Below are positions 44,052-53,129 of a DNA stretch of 64,000 nucleotides, in pieces (positions within the stretch are counted from its first letter, which is position 1; each line of letters starts with the position of its first letter). Location of the stretch: positions 62,001 to 126,000 of the forward strand of contig JAHDQO010000001.1 in the NCBI GenBank assembly GCA_018433765.1, written 5' to 3'. This stretch comes from Tissierellales bacterium (GTDB lineage Bacteria > Bacillota > Clostridia > Tissierellales > Sedimentibacteraceae). Below the pieces are notes generated by a model. That model did no database searches and was not told where the DNA came from. It saw nothing but the letters and a program-made list of their open reading frames with translations. A program made the position numbers and the translations under genes.

Positions 44052-46112
44052 ATGAAAGCTTACAGCACAGACGAAATAAGAAATGTGGCATTAGTTGGGC
44101 ATGGTGGCTGTGGTAAGACAACACTTGCGGAAGCACTACTATTCACAACAAAAGCCATATCAAGAATAGGTAAAGTTGAAGACGGTAATACAGTTTCAGA
44201 TTTTGATAAAGAAGAAAAGGATAGACAATTTTCAATCGGAACATCAATAATTCCTATAGAATTTAATAATTCAAAATTAAATTTTTTAGATACGCCTGGA
44301 TATTTTGATTTTGTTGGAGAGGTGTTTGGCGCACTTGAAGTAGCAAGTGGAGCTATTGTTACGGTTGATGCAAATGCTGGTGTAGAGGTTGGGACTGAAA
44401 AGGCTTGGAAATATACCGAGCAGAGAAACATACCTAGAGTAATTTTTGTAAATAAACTAGACAAGGAAAACGTTAAATTCGATAAAGTTCTTTCAGAATT
44501 AAAAGAAAAGCTTGGCAAGAAAGTAGTTCCATTTGCAGTACCAATAGGCGAATCTGAAAATTTTAAGGGGTTTGTTGATATAGTAACGTTAAAAGGGTAC
44601 ATATTTAATGGAAAAGAATGCGTTGAAGGAGAAGCACCTGAAGATGCACTTACAAAAGCACAAGAATTAAGAGAAACACTAATGGAATCAGTTGCAGAAA
44701 CTGATGAAGAACTTCTTGAAAAATTCTTTGAAGGAGAAGAATTTACTACAGAAGAAATACATAATGGTTTACGGAAAGCTGTTATGGAAGGAGAACTTGT
44801 TCCAGTTGTAGTTGGTTCAGCAGTAAGTACTATAGGCGTTAAAGAACTGATGAAAATGGTTATAGAATATCTTCCAAGTGCAGCAGATTTAGGAGAAATA
44901 AAAGGAACAAATAATGAAAAAGAAGAAACTAGAAAAGTTAATGCTTCTGATCCTTTCTCAGCATTTGTTTTTAAAACAATTGTTGACCCGTTTGTTGGTA
45001 AAATATCAGTATTTAAAGTGTTATCAGGTTCTATAAAAAAAGATATGGAAATATATAATACTAAAAAGGACGAAACAGAAAAGGTCGGTCAAATTTTTTA
45101 TTTAAGAGGCAAAGAACAAGTAGAAGCATCAGAAATAAAAGCTGGTGATATTGGAGCAACGGCTAAACTGCAATACTTTAAAACAGGCGATACTATGTCT
45201 CTAAAATCTAATCCTATAGAATATCCTCAAATTAAATATCCTAAGCCATGCTTATTTATGTGTGTTGAACCTAAATCAAAAGATGATGAAGAAAAAATAG
45301 GGACTGCATTGCACAGATTAACAGATGAAGATCCAACATTTGTAGTTGAAAGAAATAGAGAAACTAAGCAGCAGTTAATCGGTGGTCAAGGTAATATGCA
45401 GTTAACTGTTATAACCAATAAAATGAGAAATGTATTCAAAGTTGAAGTTGATTTATCAACTCCAAAAATAGCATTTAGAGAAACAATAAAAGGAAAATCA
45501 GATGTACAAGGAAAGCATAAGAAACAATCAGGTGGTGCTGGACAATATGGTGATGTTCATATAAAATTTGAGCCGTCAGACAAAGATTTCGAATTTGATG
45601 AAGAAATTTTTGGAGGTTCAGTTCCTAAGCAGTATATACCTGCTGTAGAAAAAGGATTAAGAGAATGTCTTGATAAAGGAGTACTTGCAGGATATAAGGT
45701 TGTTAATGTAAGAGCTATATTATATGATGGTTCATATCACTCAGTTGATTCAAGTGAGATGGCATTTAAAGTAGCTGCATCTTTAGCATTTAAAAAAGGT
45801 ATAAAAGCAGCTAAACCAGTTATTCTTGAACCAATTATGAAAGTAGAAATAAATATCCCTGATGATTATATGGGTGATATTATGGGTGACATGAACAAAA
45901 GAAGAGGTAGAATTCTTGGAATGGAACAGCAGTCAGATGGTACTCAAATAGTTAAGGCTGAAGCTCCTCAAGCAGAAATGTTTAACTATGCTATAGATTT
46001 AAAATCTATGACTCAAGCAAGAGGAAGTTTTGAAATGGAATTCTTAAGATATGATGAATTACCATCAAACCTAGCTGAAAAAGTTATAGCCGAAGCAAAC
46101 GCAGAAGAATAA
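44052..46112 (+). CDS. Elongation factor G-like GTPase (EF-G paralogue)
   Basis: This 686-residue translational GTPase has G1 GHGGCGKTT (near residue 17), the effector region with RQFSIGTSIIPIEF, G3 DTPGYFDF, G4 NKLDKEN, then domain II (DPFVGKISVFKVLSGSI), domain IV (GGAGQYGDVHIKFEP, AVEKGLRECLDKGVLAGYKV) and domain V. In EF-G proper, G1 is usually GH(I/V)DAGKTT and G2 has RGITI; here G1 has GGCGKTT and the switch I RGIT is missing, which points to the second EF-G-like group seen beside the main fusA in many Clostridia. Its role (ribosome recycling, stress) is not established. No rps or tuf genes are nearby. Confidence 0.85.
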   Translation: MKAYSTDEIRNVALVGHGGCGKTTLAEALLFTTKAISRIGKVEDGNTVSDFDKEEKDRQFSIGTSIIPIEFNNSKLNFLDTPGYFDFVGEVFGALEVASGAIVTVDANAGVEVGTEKAWKYTEQRNIPRVIFVNKLDKENVKFDKVLSELKEKLGKKVVPFAVPIGESENFKGFVDIVTLKGYIFNGKECVEGEAPEDALTKAQELRETLMESVAETDEELLEKFFEGEEFTTEEIHNGLRKAVMEGELVPVVVGSAVSTIGVKELMKMVIEYLPSAADLGEIKGTNNEKEETRKVNASDPFSAFVFKTIVDPFVGKISVFKVLSGSIKKDMEIYNTKKDETEKVGQIFYLRGKEQVEASEIKAGDIGATAKLQYFKTGDTMSLKSNPIEYPQIKYPKPCLFMCVEPKSKDDEEKIGTALHRLTDEDPTFVVERNRETKQQLIGGQGNMQLTVITNKMRNVFKVEVDLSTPKIAFRETIKGKSDVQGKHKKQSGGAGQYGDVHIKFEPSDKDFEFDEEIFGGSVPKQYIPAVEKGLRECLDKGVLAGYKVVNVRAILYDGSYHSVDSSEMAFKVAASLAFKKGIKAAKPVILEPIMKVEINIPDDYMGDIMGDMNKRRGRILGMEQQSDGTQIVKAEAPQAEMFNYAIDLKSMTQARGSFEMEFLRYDELPSNLAEKVIAEANAEE

Positions 46113-46150
46113 TTATTAAATTCAAAATGCAAAATTAAAAAAAATAATTA

Positions 46151-46176
46151 AAAGCCGCAAAGTTGCGGCTTTTTTC
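46151..46176 (+). terminator. Terminator after the EF-G-like gene
   Basis: AAAGCCGC, loop AAAGTT, GCGGCTTT, followed by TTTT. Confidence 0.85.
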
Positions 46177-46179
46177 CAT

Positions 46180-46260
46180 TAATTCTCAATTCTCAATTCT
46201 CAATTCTCATTTCTCATTTCTCTTTTCTCATTTCTCACTTCTCATTTCTCAATTTTTTTT
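46180..46260 (+). repeat. TTCTCA-type pyrimidine minisatellite
   Basis: Roughly twelve imperfect units of (A/T)(A/T)TTCTCA in tandem, ending in TTTTTTTTCTT. One strand is almost pure pyrimidine apart from single A's. The same words occur inside the long inverted repeats (36.22-36.25 kb). Confidence 0.8.
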
Positions 46261-46450
46261 CTTATAATATTTTATATAATTTAGTAAAAAATAAAAACAG
46301 TTCATTTATTTTTTCTTTTTATTCAAATTAAACTAAGTAGTAAATAAAAGATAAATTAAGGAAATTTAAGAAAAATTAAGAAAAAGAATAATGTTTACAT
46401 ATAAATTAAAATAACGTCTCTAAAATTAAAAATATGGTAATAAATAACAG

Positions 46451-46478
46451 TTGCACATATAAAATCAAGTGATATAAT
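46451..46478 (+). promoter_or_regulatory. Promoter of the ctsR operon
   Basis: TTGCAC (46451-46456), 16 bases, TATAAT (46473-46478). The CtsR operator starts 13 bases after the -10 box, covering the expected transcription start. Confidence 0.7.
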
Positions 46479-46490
46479 TAAAGTCAGGAA

Positions 46491-46520
46491 AGGTCAAAGT
46501 CAAAGGCAAAGAAAGTCAAA
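46491..46520 (+). promoter_or_regulatory. ctsR: CtsR operator (heptad direct repeats)
   Basis: The CtsR consensus is two RGTCAAA heptads three bases apart. AGGCAAA-GAA-AGTCAAA (46504-46520) fits with one mismatch, and two more heptads (GGTCAAA at 46492, AGTCAAA at 46498) lie directly upstream. The operator runs up to the AGAGGTG ribosome site of ctsR, so binding should block both start and elongation of transcription, giving autoregulation. Confidence 0.8.
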
Positions 46521-46531
46521 GAGGTGATTCT

Positions 46532-46996
46532 ATGGCGAAACTTAGTGACATAATAGAAGGATTTATAAAAGAAATGATAGAAGATGCAGAAGATAATATG
46601 ATAGAAATTCAAAGGAATTTATTAGCACATCAATTTGACTGTGCTCCATCGCAAATTAATTATGTACTTACAACTAGATTTAATAATGACAGAGGATATA
46701 TTATAGAAAGCAGAAGAGGTGGAGGTGGGTATGTAAAGATATACAAAATACCTATTTCGAAAAATAATCATATTGAAAATATATTAAATAAAAGTATAGG
46801 AGAAAGCATAACAAAATCTAAAGCATATGATTTACTAGATACTTTCTACGAAAATGGAATGATTAATGAGAGAGAGCAAAACATAATAAAAAGAGCTTTA
46901 AGTGATAGAGCATTAGCCAAAATATACTACGATGACAGAAACAAATTACGAGCGGATATTTTTAAAGAAATACTGCTAGTACTACTAAATGAATAA
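46532..46996 (+). CDS. ctsR: Heat-shock repressor CtsR
   Basis: This 154-residue protein starts AKLSDIIEGFIKEMIEDAE, has the winged-helix part (LAHQFDCAPSQINYVLTTRFNNDRGYIIESRRGGGGYVKI) with the glycine-rich thermosensing wing, and a C-terminal dimerisation and McsB-interaction part. CtsR represses clp genes and is inactivated at high temperature, then removed by McsB and ClpC. The operator in front of the gene and the order ctsR-mcsA-mcsB-clpC are standard for Firmicutes. Unusually, 178 bases of repeat DNA separate it from mcsA. Confidence 0.95.
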   Translation: MAKLSDIIEGFIKEMIEDAEDNMIEIQRNLLAHQFDCAPSQINYVLTTRFNNDRGYIIESRRGGGGYVKIYKIPISKNNHIENILNKSIGESITKSKAYDLLDTFYENGMINEREQNIIKRALSDRALAKIYYDDRNKLRADIFKEILLVLLNE

Positions 46997-47174
46997 ATTT
47001 TTAAAGATAAAAACTAAAAGTTAAAAGTGAAAAGTTATGGAACGTTTGCTCATAACTTCGCAAACTTTATTTTAATAAAAATTAATAGAAAAGAAATTTT
47101 AAAATTAAAATTTCAACATTTAATTATTAATTATCAACTATCAATTATAAATTTTTAAAAAGGGAGGGTTTATT
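46997..47174 (+). repeat. Dispersed repeat block between ctsR and mcsA
   Basis: 47005-47117 (AAAACTAAAAGT... GAAAAGTTATGG... TTTGCTCATAACTTC) is clearly homologous to 48781-48884 before clpC. TTATCAACTATCAATTAT words follow, then AGGGAGGG as the ribosome site of mcsA. Confidence 0.75.
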
Positions 47175-47657
47175 ATGTTATGTAATGAATGTGGTAAAAA
47201 TAAAGCAACAGTTCATGTAACAAAAATTATAAATGGACAAAAAACAGAAACACACTTGTGTGAAGAATGTGCAAAAAAATATTCTACTTTCAATCCTAGT
47301 TTTTCAATGGAAAGTTTCTTTGCAGGATTATTAAATGATGCATTTGGAACAGATATGTTAGAAGGTATAGGATGTAATTCATGTGGTATGACATATGATG
47401 AGTTTACACATTTAGGCAAATTTGGATGTAGTGAATGTTATGACAGTTTTAAAAACAGGTTAATGCCTGTAATTAAAAATATACAAGGTTATGATACTCA
47501 CACAGGAAAAGTTCCTAAAAAAACAGGAGGAAAGATTAAAATAAAAAGAGATATAGAAAATTTAAGACATGAATTAAAATCGGCTGTTGAAAAAGAAGAA
47601 TACGAGAATGCAGCTAAATTAAGAGACAAAATACGAGAAATGGAAAAAGAATTATAA
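47175..47657 (+). CDS. mcsA: McsA, zinc-finger activator of McsB
   Basis: This 160-residue protein has two CxxC zinc fingers (CNECGKNKATVHVTKI...CEECAKKY and CNSCGMTYDEF...CSECYDSF) and a C-terminal UVR motif (ENLRHELKSAVEKEEYENAAKLRDKIREMEKEL, given in part) that binds ClpC. McsA stimulates the arginine kinase McsB and adapts it to the ClpCP protease. The length is slightly short compared with the usual 180 residues. GGGAGGG precedes the ATG; mcsB starts 11 bases after the stop, so they are made together. Confidence 0.93.
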   Translation: MLCNECGKNKATVHVTKIINGQKTETHLCEECAKKYSTFNPSFSMESFFAGLLNDAFGTDMLEGIGCNSCGMTYDEFTHLGKFGCSECYDSFKNRLMPVIKNIQGYDTHTGKVPKKTGGKIKIKRDIENLRHELKSAVEKEEYENAAKLRDKIREMEKEL

Positions 47658-47668
47658 GAGGTGCTAGT

Positions 47669-48700
47669 ATGCTAAAATGGTTAGATAATTCAGGCAAAGA
47701 AAGAGATATAGTAATAAGCAGTAGAATTAGATTAGCTAGAAATTTAAAAAATTATAAATTTCCTACAAAATTAAAAAAAGAAGAGGCACAAAAAATACTA
47801 GAAGATGTTAAGAACTCTATGATCAATGGCAAATCTAATGTTACAGAAGATTATACGTTTTTCAAAATGAAGGATATTCCAGTAATTGAAAGGAATGTCC
47901 TTATTGAAAAACATTTAATAAGTCCAGCTTTAACAGAAAAAACTGAAACAGGCGGAGTAATATTAAGTAATGATGAAAAAGTATCAATATTAATAAACGA
48001 AGAAGACCATGTAAGAATACAAAAACTTGGTTCTGGATTATGCCTAGATAAATGTTGGGAGAGTAGTTCTAACATAGATGATGTATTAGAACAAAATCTA
48101 AATTATGCATTTGATGAAAGAATAGGATATATAACTTCTTGTCCTACTAATATTGGTACAGGAATGCGAGCTTCCGTTATGATGCATTTACCTGCTTTAA
48201 GCTTAACAAATCAAGCAGAAAAAATACTTTTAGCTGCATCACAGCTTGGAGTAGCTGTTAGAGGAGTTTATGGTGAAGGAACTAAGTCGATGGGCAATTT
48301 ATATCAGATATCTAATCAAGGAACGTTAGGGCTTTCAGAAGAAAAAATAATAGATAAAATAAATAAAATAACAATGCAGATTGTAGAAAAAGAAAGGTCT
48401 ATAAGAGAAAGTTTAATGACAAATCAAAAAATAGCATTAGAAGATAAAGTTTTAAGATCTTATGGAATATTAAACAGTGCAAAAGTTATAAGCACACAAG
48501 AAGCAATGAAACTCATATCTAATGTAAAATTAGGAATAGAACTAGGCATTATTGAAGGTATAAATAGTAATGAATTAGATATTCTAATAACAGAAATACA
48601 ACCATATAGTATTCAATATATAACAAGAGAAGAACTAGCACAAAAAGCTAGAGATATAAAAAGAGCAGAAATTATAAAAAACAAACTAAGCAATAAATAA
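47669..48700 (+). CDS. mcsB: McsB, protein arginine kinase
   Basis: This 343-residue phosphagen-kinase-type protein has SSRIRLARNLKNYKFP at the N-terminus (ATP site arginines), INEEDHVRIQ, GYITSCPTNIGTGMRASVMMH with the reactive cysteine, and RGVYGEGTKSMGNLYQISNQGTLG. It phosphorylates arginine residues of CtsR and misfolded proteins to mark them for ClpCP. Length and motifs are complete. AGAGGTG precedes the ATG. A 281-base repeat-bearing gap separates it from clpC. Confidence 0.95.
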   Translation: MLKWLDNSGKERDIVISSRIRLARNLKNYKFPTKLKKEEAQKILEDVKNSMINGKSNVTEDYTFFKMKDIPVIERNVLIEKHLISPALTEKTETGGVILSNDEKVSILINEEDHVRIQKLGSGLCLDKCWESSSNIDDVLEQNLNYAFDERIGYITSCPTNIGTGMRASVMMHLPALSLTNQAEKILLAASQLGVAVRGVYGEGTKSMGNLYQISNQGTLGLSEEKIIDKINKITMQIVEKERSIRESLMTNQKIALEDKVLRSYGILNSAKVISTQEAMKLISNVKLGIELGIIEGINSNELDILITEIQPYSIQYITREELAQKARDIKRAEIIKNKLSNK

Positions 48701-48981
48701 ACGAGTAACGATTAAGTAGAAACTAGTAACATGGTGGTTTTACTAATGTAAAGCTTTATCAATTGAGTAACGATTAAGTAGATAAAAACTAAAAGTGAAA
48801 AGTTTAGAGTTATGGTAATTTTGCTCATAACTTCACAAAATTAATATTATGATAAAAGAAAGAAATTTAAAATTCAAATTTCAACCACAACTTTTATCTT
48901 TTAACTTTTCACTTTTATCTTAAATACTATTATCAACTATCAATTATCAACTATCAACTGTTAAAAAGGGAGGTATTATAT
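48701..48981 (+). repeat. Dispersed repeat block between mcsB and clpC
   Basis: Two GAGTAACGATTAAGTAG units (48703 and 48765 region) with ACATGGTGGTTTTACTAATG between resemble the 54-nt unit at 27.3 kb. 48781-48884 matches 47005-47117. Then ACTATCAATTATCAACTATC words lead to AAAGGGAGG of clpC. No second CtsR operator is seen here. Confidence 0.75.
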
Positions 48982-51414
48982 ATGTTTATGAATGAGTTTA
49001 GTGAAGCGGCTAAGAATGTTATTGTCTTAGCTCAAGAGGAAGCAAAAAAATTAAATCATGCAGTAATTGGCACTGAACATATATTGTTAGGACTAATTTT
49101 GGAAGAAGAAGGGTTAGCAGGTCAAGTACTTAGAAATAGAATAGATGCTGATACTGTAAGACAGAGAATCATAGAAATTATAGGAGAAGGTGAGCAAGCA
49201 CCTGATTATATAACTATAAGTCCAAGAAGCAAAACAGTAATAGAACTTGCAAGGATGTATGCAAGACAGATGGGACTTACTTATATAGGTACTGAGCATT
49301 TACTATTAGGTCTAATAAAAGAAGGCGAAGGCGTTGCAGCTATGATAATGCAAGCTCAAGGTATTAGTTCTGACCAAGTTACAAATGAATTAGTACAATT
49401 ATTGAATCAAGGACAGACTGAAAATACATCAGGACATATGAATAAAAAAGCAAGTAAATCAACAAAAACTTTAGAAAAATACGGTAGAGATCTAAACGAA
49501 CTTGCAAAAGCAGGTAAACTTGACCCTGTAATTGGAAGAGAAGAAGTAATACAAAGAGTTATACAAGTTTTAAGCAGACGAACAAAAAACAATCCTTGTT
49601 TGATAGGTGAACCGGGTGTAGGTAAAACAGCCATAGCAGAAGGATTAGCACAAGAAATAATTAATGGTACTGTACCTGAAATATTAAAGGATAAGAGAGT
49701 TATAACCTTAGATTTGGCAGGAATGGTAGCAGGAGCTAAATATAGAGGCGAATTCGAAGAAAGACTAAAGACTGTTATGGATGAAATAATTGCAGCAGGT
49801 AATATCATCTTATTTATTGATGAAATGCATACAATAATTGGTGCAGGAGCTGCTGAAGGTGCAATAGATGCTTCAAATATACTTAAACCTGTTTTAGCTA
49901 GAGGAGAATTACATGCAATAGGTGCAACCACAATAGATGAGTATAAAAAACATATAGAAAGAGATGCTGCACTTGAAAGAAGATTTCAACCTGTACTAGT
50001 AGAAGAGCCTACTGTAGAAGATACAATTAAAATATTAAAAGGACTTAGAGATAAATATGAAGCTCATCATAAAATAATTATAACTGATGAAGCAATAGAG
50101 GCAGCTGCAAAATTATCTCACAGATATATAACAGACAGGTTTCTGCCTGATAAAGCTATAGATTTGATTGATGAAGCTGCATCAAAATCAAGGATTAAGA
50201 CAGTTACGGCACCAACAAACCTAAAAGAAATTGAAGATAAAATAAAAGGAATTCAACAAGAAAAACAAGAATCAATAAATTCACAAAATTATGAAAAAGC
50301 AGCGGAATTAAGAGATAAAGAAAAACAGCTTATCAGTGAATTAAATAGTAAAAAAGAAGAATGGAAAAATAAAACTAACTCAAAAGAAAGTCAAATAGGA
50401 TATGAAGATATAGCTCAAGTTATTGCACAATGGACTGGAATTCCAGTTAAGAAAATTCAAAACGATGAGTCAGAGCGACTGTTAAATATGGAAGATATAC
50501 TTCATAAAAGAGTTATAGGACAGCATCCAGCTGTTGAAGCTGTATCAAAAGCTATAAGAAGAGCAAGAGTAGGATTAAAAGACCCTAAAAAACCTATAGG
50601 TTCATTCATATTTTTAGGTCCTACAGGAGTAGGAAAAACAGAATTATCAAAAGCTTTAGCAGAAGCTATGTTTGGTGATGAAGATGCAATAATTAGGATA
50701 GATATGTCAGAATATATGGAGAAACATTCTGTTTCAAAACTTGTGGGTTCACCTCCAGGATATGTTGGATTTGATGAAGGAGGTCAATTAACTGAAAAAG
50801 TAAGAAGAAAGCCATATTCAGTTATACTGTTTGATGAAATAGAAAAAGCACATCCAGATGTATTTAATATATTGCTTCAATTACTTGATGATGGTAGATT
50901 GACAGATTCAAAAGGAAGAACAGTTGACTTTAAAAATACAGTAGTAATAATGACTTCAAATGTTGGTGCAAGTACTATAAAAAGACAGAAAACATTAGGT
51001 TTTACAAAAGACAGTTCAAATTCAGAAAAAAATGAATACGAAAAAATGAAAGAAAATGTAATAGGTGAACTTAAAAAAATGTTTAGGCCTGAATTTTTAA
51101 ACAGAGTTGATGAAATCATAGTATTTCATTCTTTAAACAAAGATCATATTAAAGAAATAGTTTCACTTATGATTAATGGACTACAAAAAAGACTTAAGGA
51201 ATTAGGTATAAGCATAGAAGTAAAAGAAGATGCAAAAGAATTACTAGCAGAAGAAGGATTTGACCCAGTTTATGGAGCTAGACCTCTCCAAAGAGCAATA
51301 AGAAAGAAAATAGAAGATAAACTTTCTGAAGAACTGCTTAAAGGTACAATTAAAAAATCTGATAATATAGTTATAACAGCAAAAGATAAAGATTTAATAT
51401 TTACAACAGCATAA
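48982..51414 (+). CDS. clpC: ClpC, AAA+ unfoldase of the ClpCP protease
   Basis: This 810-residue protein has an N-terminal double Clp repeat (residues 1-145), a first ATPase domain ([12 protein letters not shown] at about 209), a coiled M-domain with the UVR pattern ([15 protein letters not shown]), a second ATPase domain ([18 protein letters not shown] at 546) and a C-terminal D2-small domain ([13 protein letters not shown]). ClpC unfolds proteins brought by McsA/McsB for degradation by ClpP. GGGAGGT lies about 9 bases before ATG 48982; ATG 48988 is possible too. A strong terminator follows, closing the operon. Confidence 0.96.
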   Translation: MFMNEFSEAAKNVIVLAQEEAKKLNHAVIGTEHILLGLILEEEGLAGQVLRNRIDADTVRQRIIEIIGEGEQAPDYITISPRSKTVIELARMYARQMGLTYIGTEHLLLGLIKEGEGVAAMIMQAQGISSDQVTNELVQLLNQGQTENTSGHMNKKASKSTKTLEKYGRDLNELAKAGKLDPVIGREEVIQRVIQVLSRRTKNNPCLIGEPGVGKTAIAEGLAQEIINGTVPEILKDKRVITLDLAGMVAGAKYRGEFEERLKTVMDEIIAAGNIILFIDEMHTIIGAGAAEGAIDASNILKPVLARGELHAIGATTIDEYKKHIERDAALERRFQPVLVEEPTVEDTIKILKGLRDKYEAHHKIIITDEAIEAAAKLSHRYITDRFLPDKAIDLIDEAASKSRIKTVTAPTNLKEIEDKIKGIQQEKQESINSQNYEKAAELRDKEKQLISELNSKKEEWKNKTNSKESQIGYEDIAQVIAQWTGIPVKKIQNDESERLLNMEDILHKRVIGQHPAVEAVSKAIRRARVGLKDPKKPIGSFIFLGPTGVGKTELSKALAEAMFGDEDAIIRIDMSEYMEKHSVSKLVGSPPGYVGFDEGGQLTEKVRRKPYSVILFDEIEKAHPDVFNILLQLLDDGRLTDSKGRTVDFKNTVVIMTSNVGASTIKRQKTLGFTKDSSNSEKNEYEKMKENVIGELKKMFRPEFLNRVDEIIVFHSLNKDHIKEIVSLMINGLQKRLKELGISIEVKEDAKELLAEEGFDPVYGARPLQRAIRKKIEDKLSEELLKGTIKKSDNIVITAKDKDLIFTTA

Positions 51415-51425
51415 ATCTAGTTTAC

Positions 51426-51448
51426 GCCAGCGCAAAGCTGGCTTTTTT
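51426..51448 (+). terminator. Terminator of the ctsR-clpC operon
   Basis: GCCAGC, loop GCAAA, GCTGGC, TTTTTT. Confidence 0.9.
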
Positions 51449-51488
51449 ATTAAATGTAAATATATTGTTAATATAATGAAAAAATATA

Positions 51489-51527
51489 TTAATTTACTTT
51501 TAACATATACTTAACCTAAATTTGTTT
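51489..51527 (+). promoter_or_regulatory. Pho-box-like direct repeats before the alkaline phosphatase gene
   Basis: TTAATT (51489), TTAACA (51500), TTAACC (51511) and TTGTTT (51522) follow each other with an exact 11-base period. Firmicute PhoP boxes are TT(A/T/C)ACA repeats with this period. TATATT at 51537-51542 may be the -10 box. Confidence 0.65.
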
Positions 51528-51581
51528 TATTTAGTTTATATTTAAGCTAGATAATAAATTTTTTAGGAAGGAGTATTTTTT

Positions 51582-53045
51582 ATGTTAAACAAAAAAAGAA
51601 TTTTAGCACTAAGTATGGTTTTTGTTTTGCTGTTTGGGACATTAGCTGCTTCGGGGGATGCACAAACTATACAACAAACTTCACAAATGCCTAAATATGT
51701 TTTCTATTTTATAGGTGATGGATTAGGTGCTTCTCAAAGACAGCTTGCAGAATATTATTTAAGACAAACTACTGGAGACAATTCAGTAAAATTGACTATG
51801 AACACTTTTCCCATAGCAGGTATTAATACTACATATTCTAATGATACTCTTGTAACAGACTCAGCTGCAGCAGGAACTGCTTTAGCAACTGGAATCAAAA
51901 CAAATAATGGAATAATTTCACAAACTTCAGATGGAAAAAATGTTAAAACATTAGTTGAATGTGCTGAACAAGCAGGAATGGCTACTGGTCTAGTTACTAC
52001 TACAAGGATAACCCACGCAACTCCAGCAGTATTTGCATCACATAATATAAGTAGAAATGACGAAAATGCAATTGCTGTAGATTATCTTGATAGTGGCGTT
52101 GATTTTTTTGCTGGCGGTGGATTGAGAAATTTTTTACCACAAGGATGGAAAGATGCTCAAACTGATGCAGCAGGAAATACTATTAAATCAAAAAGAAAAG
52201 ATGATAGAAATTTGTTAAATGAATTTTCAGAGTCAGGTTATAATATATTTTATGGTATGAATGGTGCGCAAAATTTTAAGAAATATACTCCTAAAGAAGG
52301 AGATAAAGCATTTGCAGTATTTACATATTCGCATAACCCTTACGAAATTGATAGAGTAAATCAAAATTATGAGGTTCCATCATTAGCTCAAATGACTGAA
52401 AAAGCCATACAGCTATTATCAAAAGATGCAGATGGTTTTTTCTTGATGGTTGAAGGTGGTAGAATCGACCATGCGTGTCATATCAATGATGCAGCAGGAT
52501 CTATTCAAGATACAATAGCATTTGATGATGCAATAAAAGAAGCATATGAATTTTATTTAACTAATCCTAATGAAACTCTTATAGTTGTAGTAGGTGATCA
52601 CGAAACTGGAGGTATGGGACTTGGATTTGCTACTAACTATTTTCTTGACTTAAATCAATTAGAAAATGTAAAAGTAAGTGCTGAAGACCAAATGTCAGGC
52701 AAATATAAAGGAGATAGAGAAGAATTTTTATCATATCTTGAACAAAATTGTGGTCTTGTGAATATAACAGCAGATGAATTAACTGCACTTAATAAAGCTA
52801 TGGATTTGGTAGATGCAGAAACCATTAGACCTGAAAATGGATATAAGTATGACGAAGCAGCTTTGGCAGCTGAATACGTAATAGCTGAAAGAGTTAACAT
52901 ACAATGGACAACATATGCACATACTGGTACAGCCATACCAATGTCAGCTGTTGGAGTAGGAGCTGAGAATTTTGGAGGTTTTAAAGATAATACAGATATT
53001 GCAAAAACTATGGCAGAATTAATGGAATTTAAACTGTCTAATTAG
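51582..53045 (+). CDS. phoA: Secreted alkaline phosphatase
   Basis: This 487-residue protein has an N-terminal signal peptide (KKRILALSMVFVLLFGTLAASG) and then the family motifs YFIGDGLGASQRQ (metal aspartate), VTDSAAAGTALATG with phosphorylated S94, RITHATPAVFASH, MVEGGRIDHACHINDAAG and VVGDHETGGMG, and H in TYAHTG. It hydrolyses phosphomonoesters outside the cell to release phosphate, with zinc and magnesium. A Pho-box-like repeat lies upstream, which suggests induction by phosphate starvation. GAAGGAGT precedes the ATG, and a terminator follows. It is a single-gene unit. Confidence 0.92.
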   Translation: MLNKKRILALSMVFVLLFGTLAASGDAQTIQQTSQMPKYVFYFIGDGLGASQRQLAEYYLRQTTGDNSVKLTMNTFPIAGINTTYSNDTLVTDSAAAGTALATGIKTNNGIISQTSDGKNVKTLVECAEQAGMATGLVTTTRITHATPAVFASHNISRNDENAIAVDYLDSGVDFFAGGGLRNFLPQGWKDAQTDAAGNTIKSKRKDDRNLLNEFSESGYNIFYGMNGAQNFKKYTPKEGDKAFAVFTYSHNPYEIDRVNQNYEVPSLAQMTEKAIQLLSKDADGFFLMVEGGRIDHACHINDAAGSIQDTIAFDDAIKEAYEFYLTNPNETLIVVVGDHETGGMGLGFATNYFLDLNQLENVKVSAEDQMSGKYKGDREEFLSYLEQNCGLVNITADELTALNKAMDLVDAETIRPENGYKYDEAALAAEYVIAERVNIQWTTYAHTGTAIPMSAVGVGAENFGGFKDNTDIAKTMAELMEFKLSN

Positions 53046-53068
53046 TATAAACAATCATATCCAATAAA

Positions 53069-53094
53069 GAGCCCAATAAAGGGCTCATTTTTTT
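53069..53094 (+). terminator. Terminator after alkaline phosphatase
   Basis: GAGCCC, loop AATAAA, GGGCTC, then ATTTTTTT. Confidence 0.88.
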
Positions 53095-53129
53095 AAAAAT
53101 GCTATGTAATATGAAAGGATAGATGTTAA

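Noticed and set aside
44060-44602. Long antisense open frame (180 codons) inside the EF-G-like gene
   Set aside because: It mirrors the strongly conserved EF-G coding sequence, lacks a ribosome site and shows a low-complexity serine/threonine-rich product, typical of an antisense shadow.
49407-49931. Antisense open frame (174 codons) inside clpC
   Set aside because: It is a shadow of the conserved ClpC ATPase domain with no start signals of its own.
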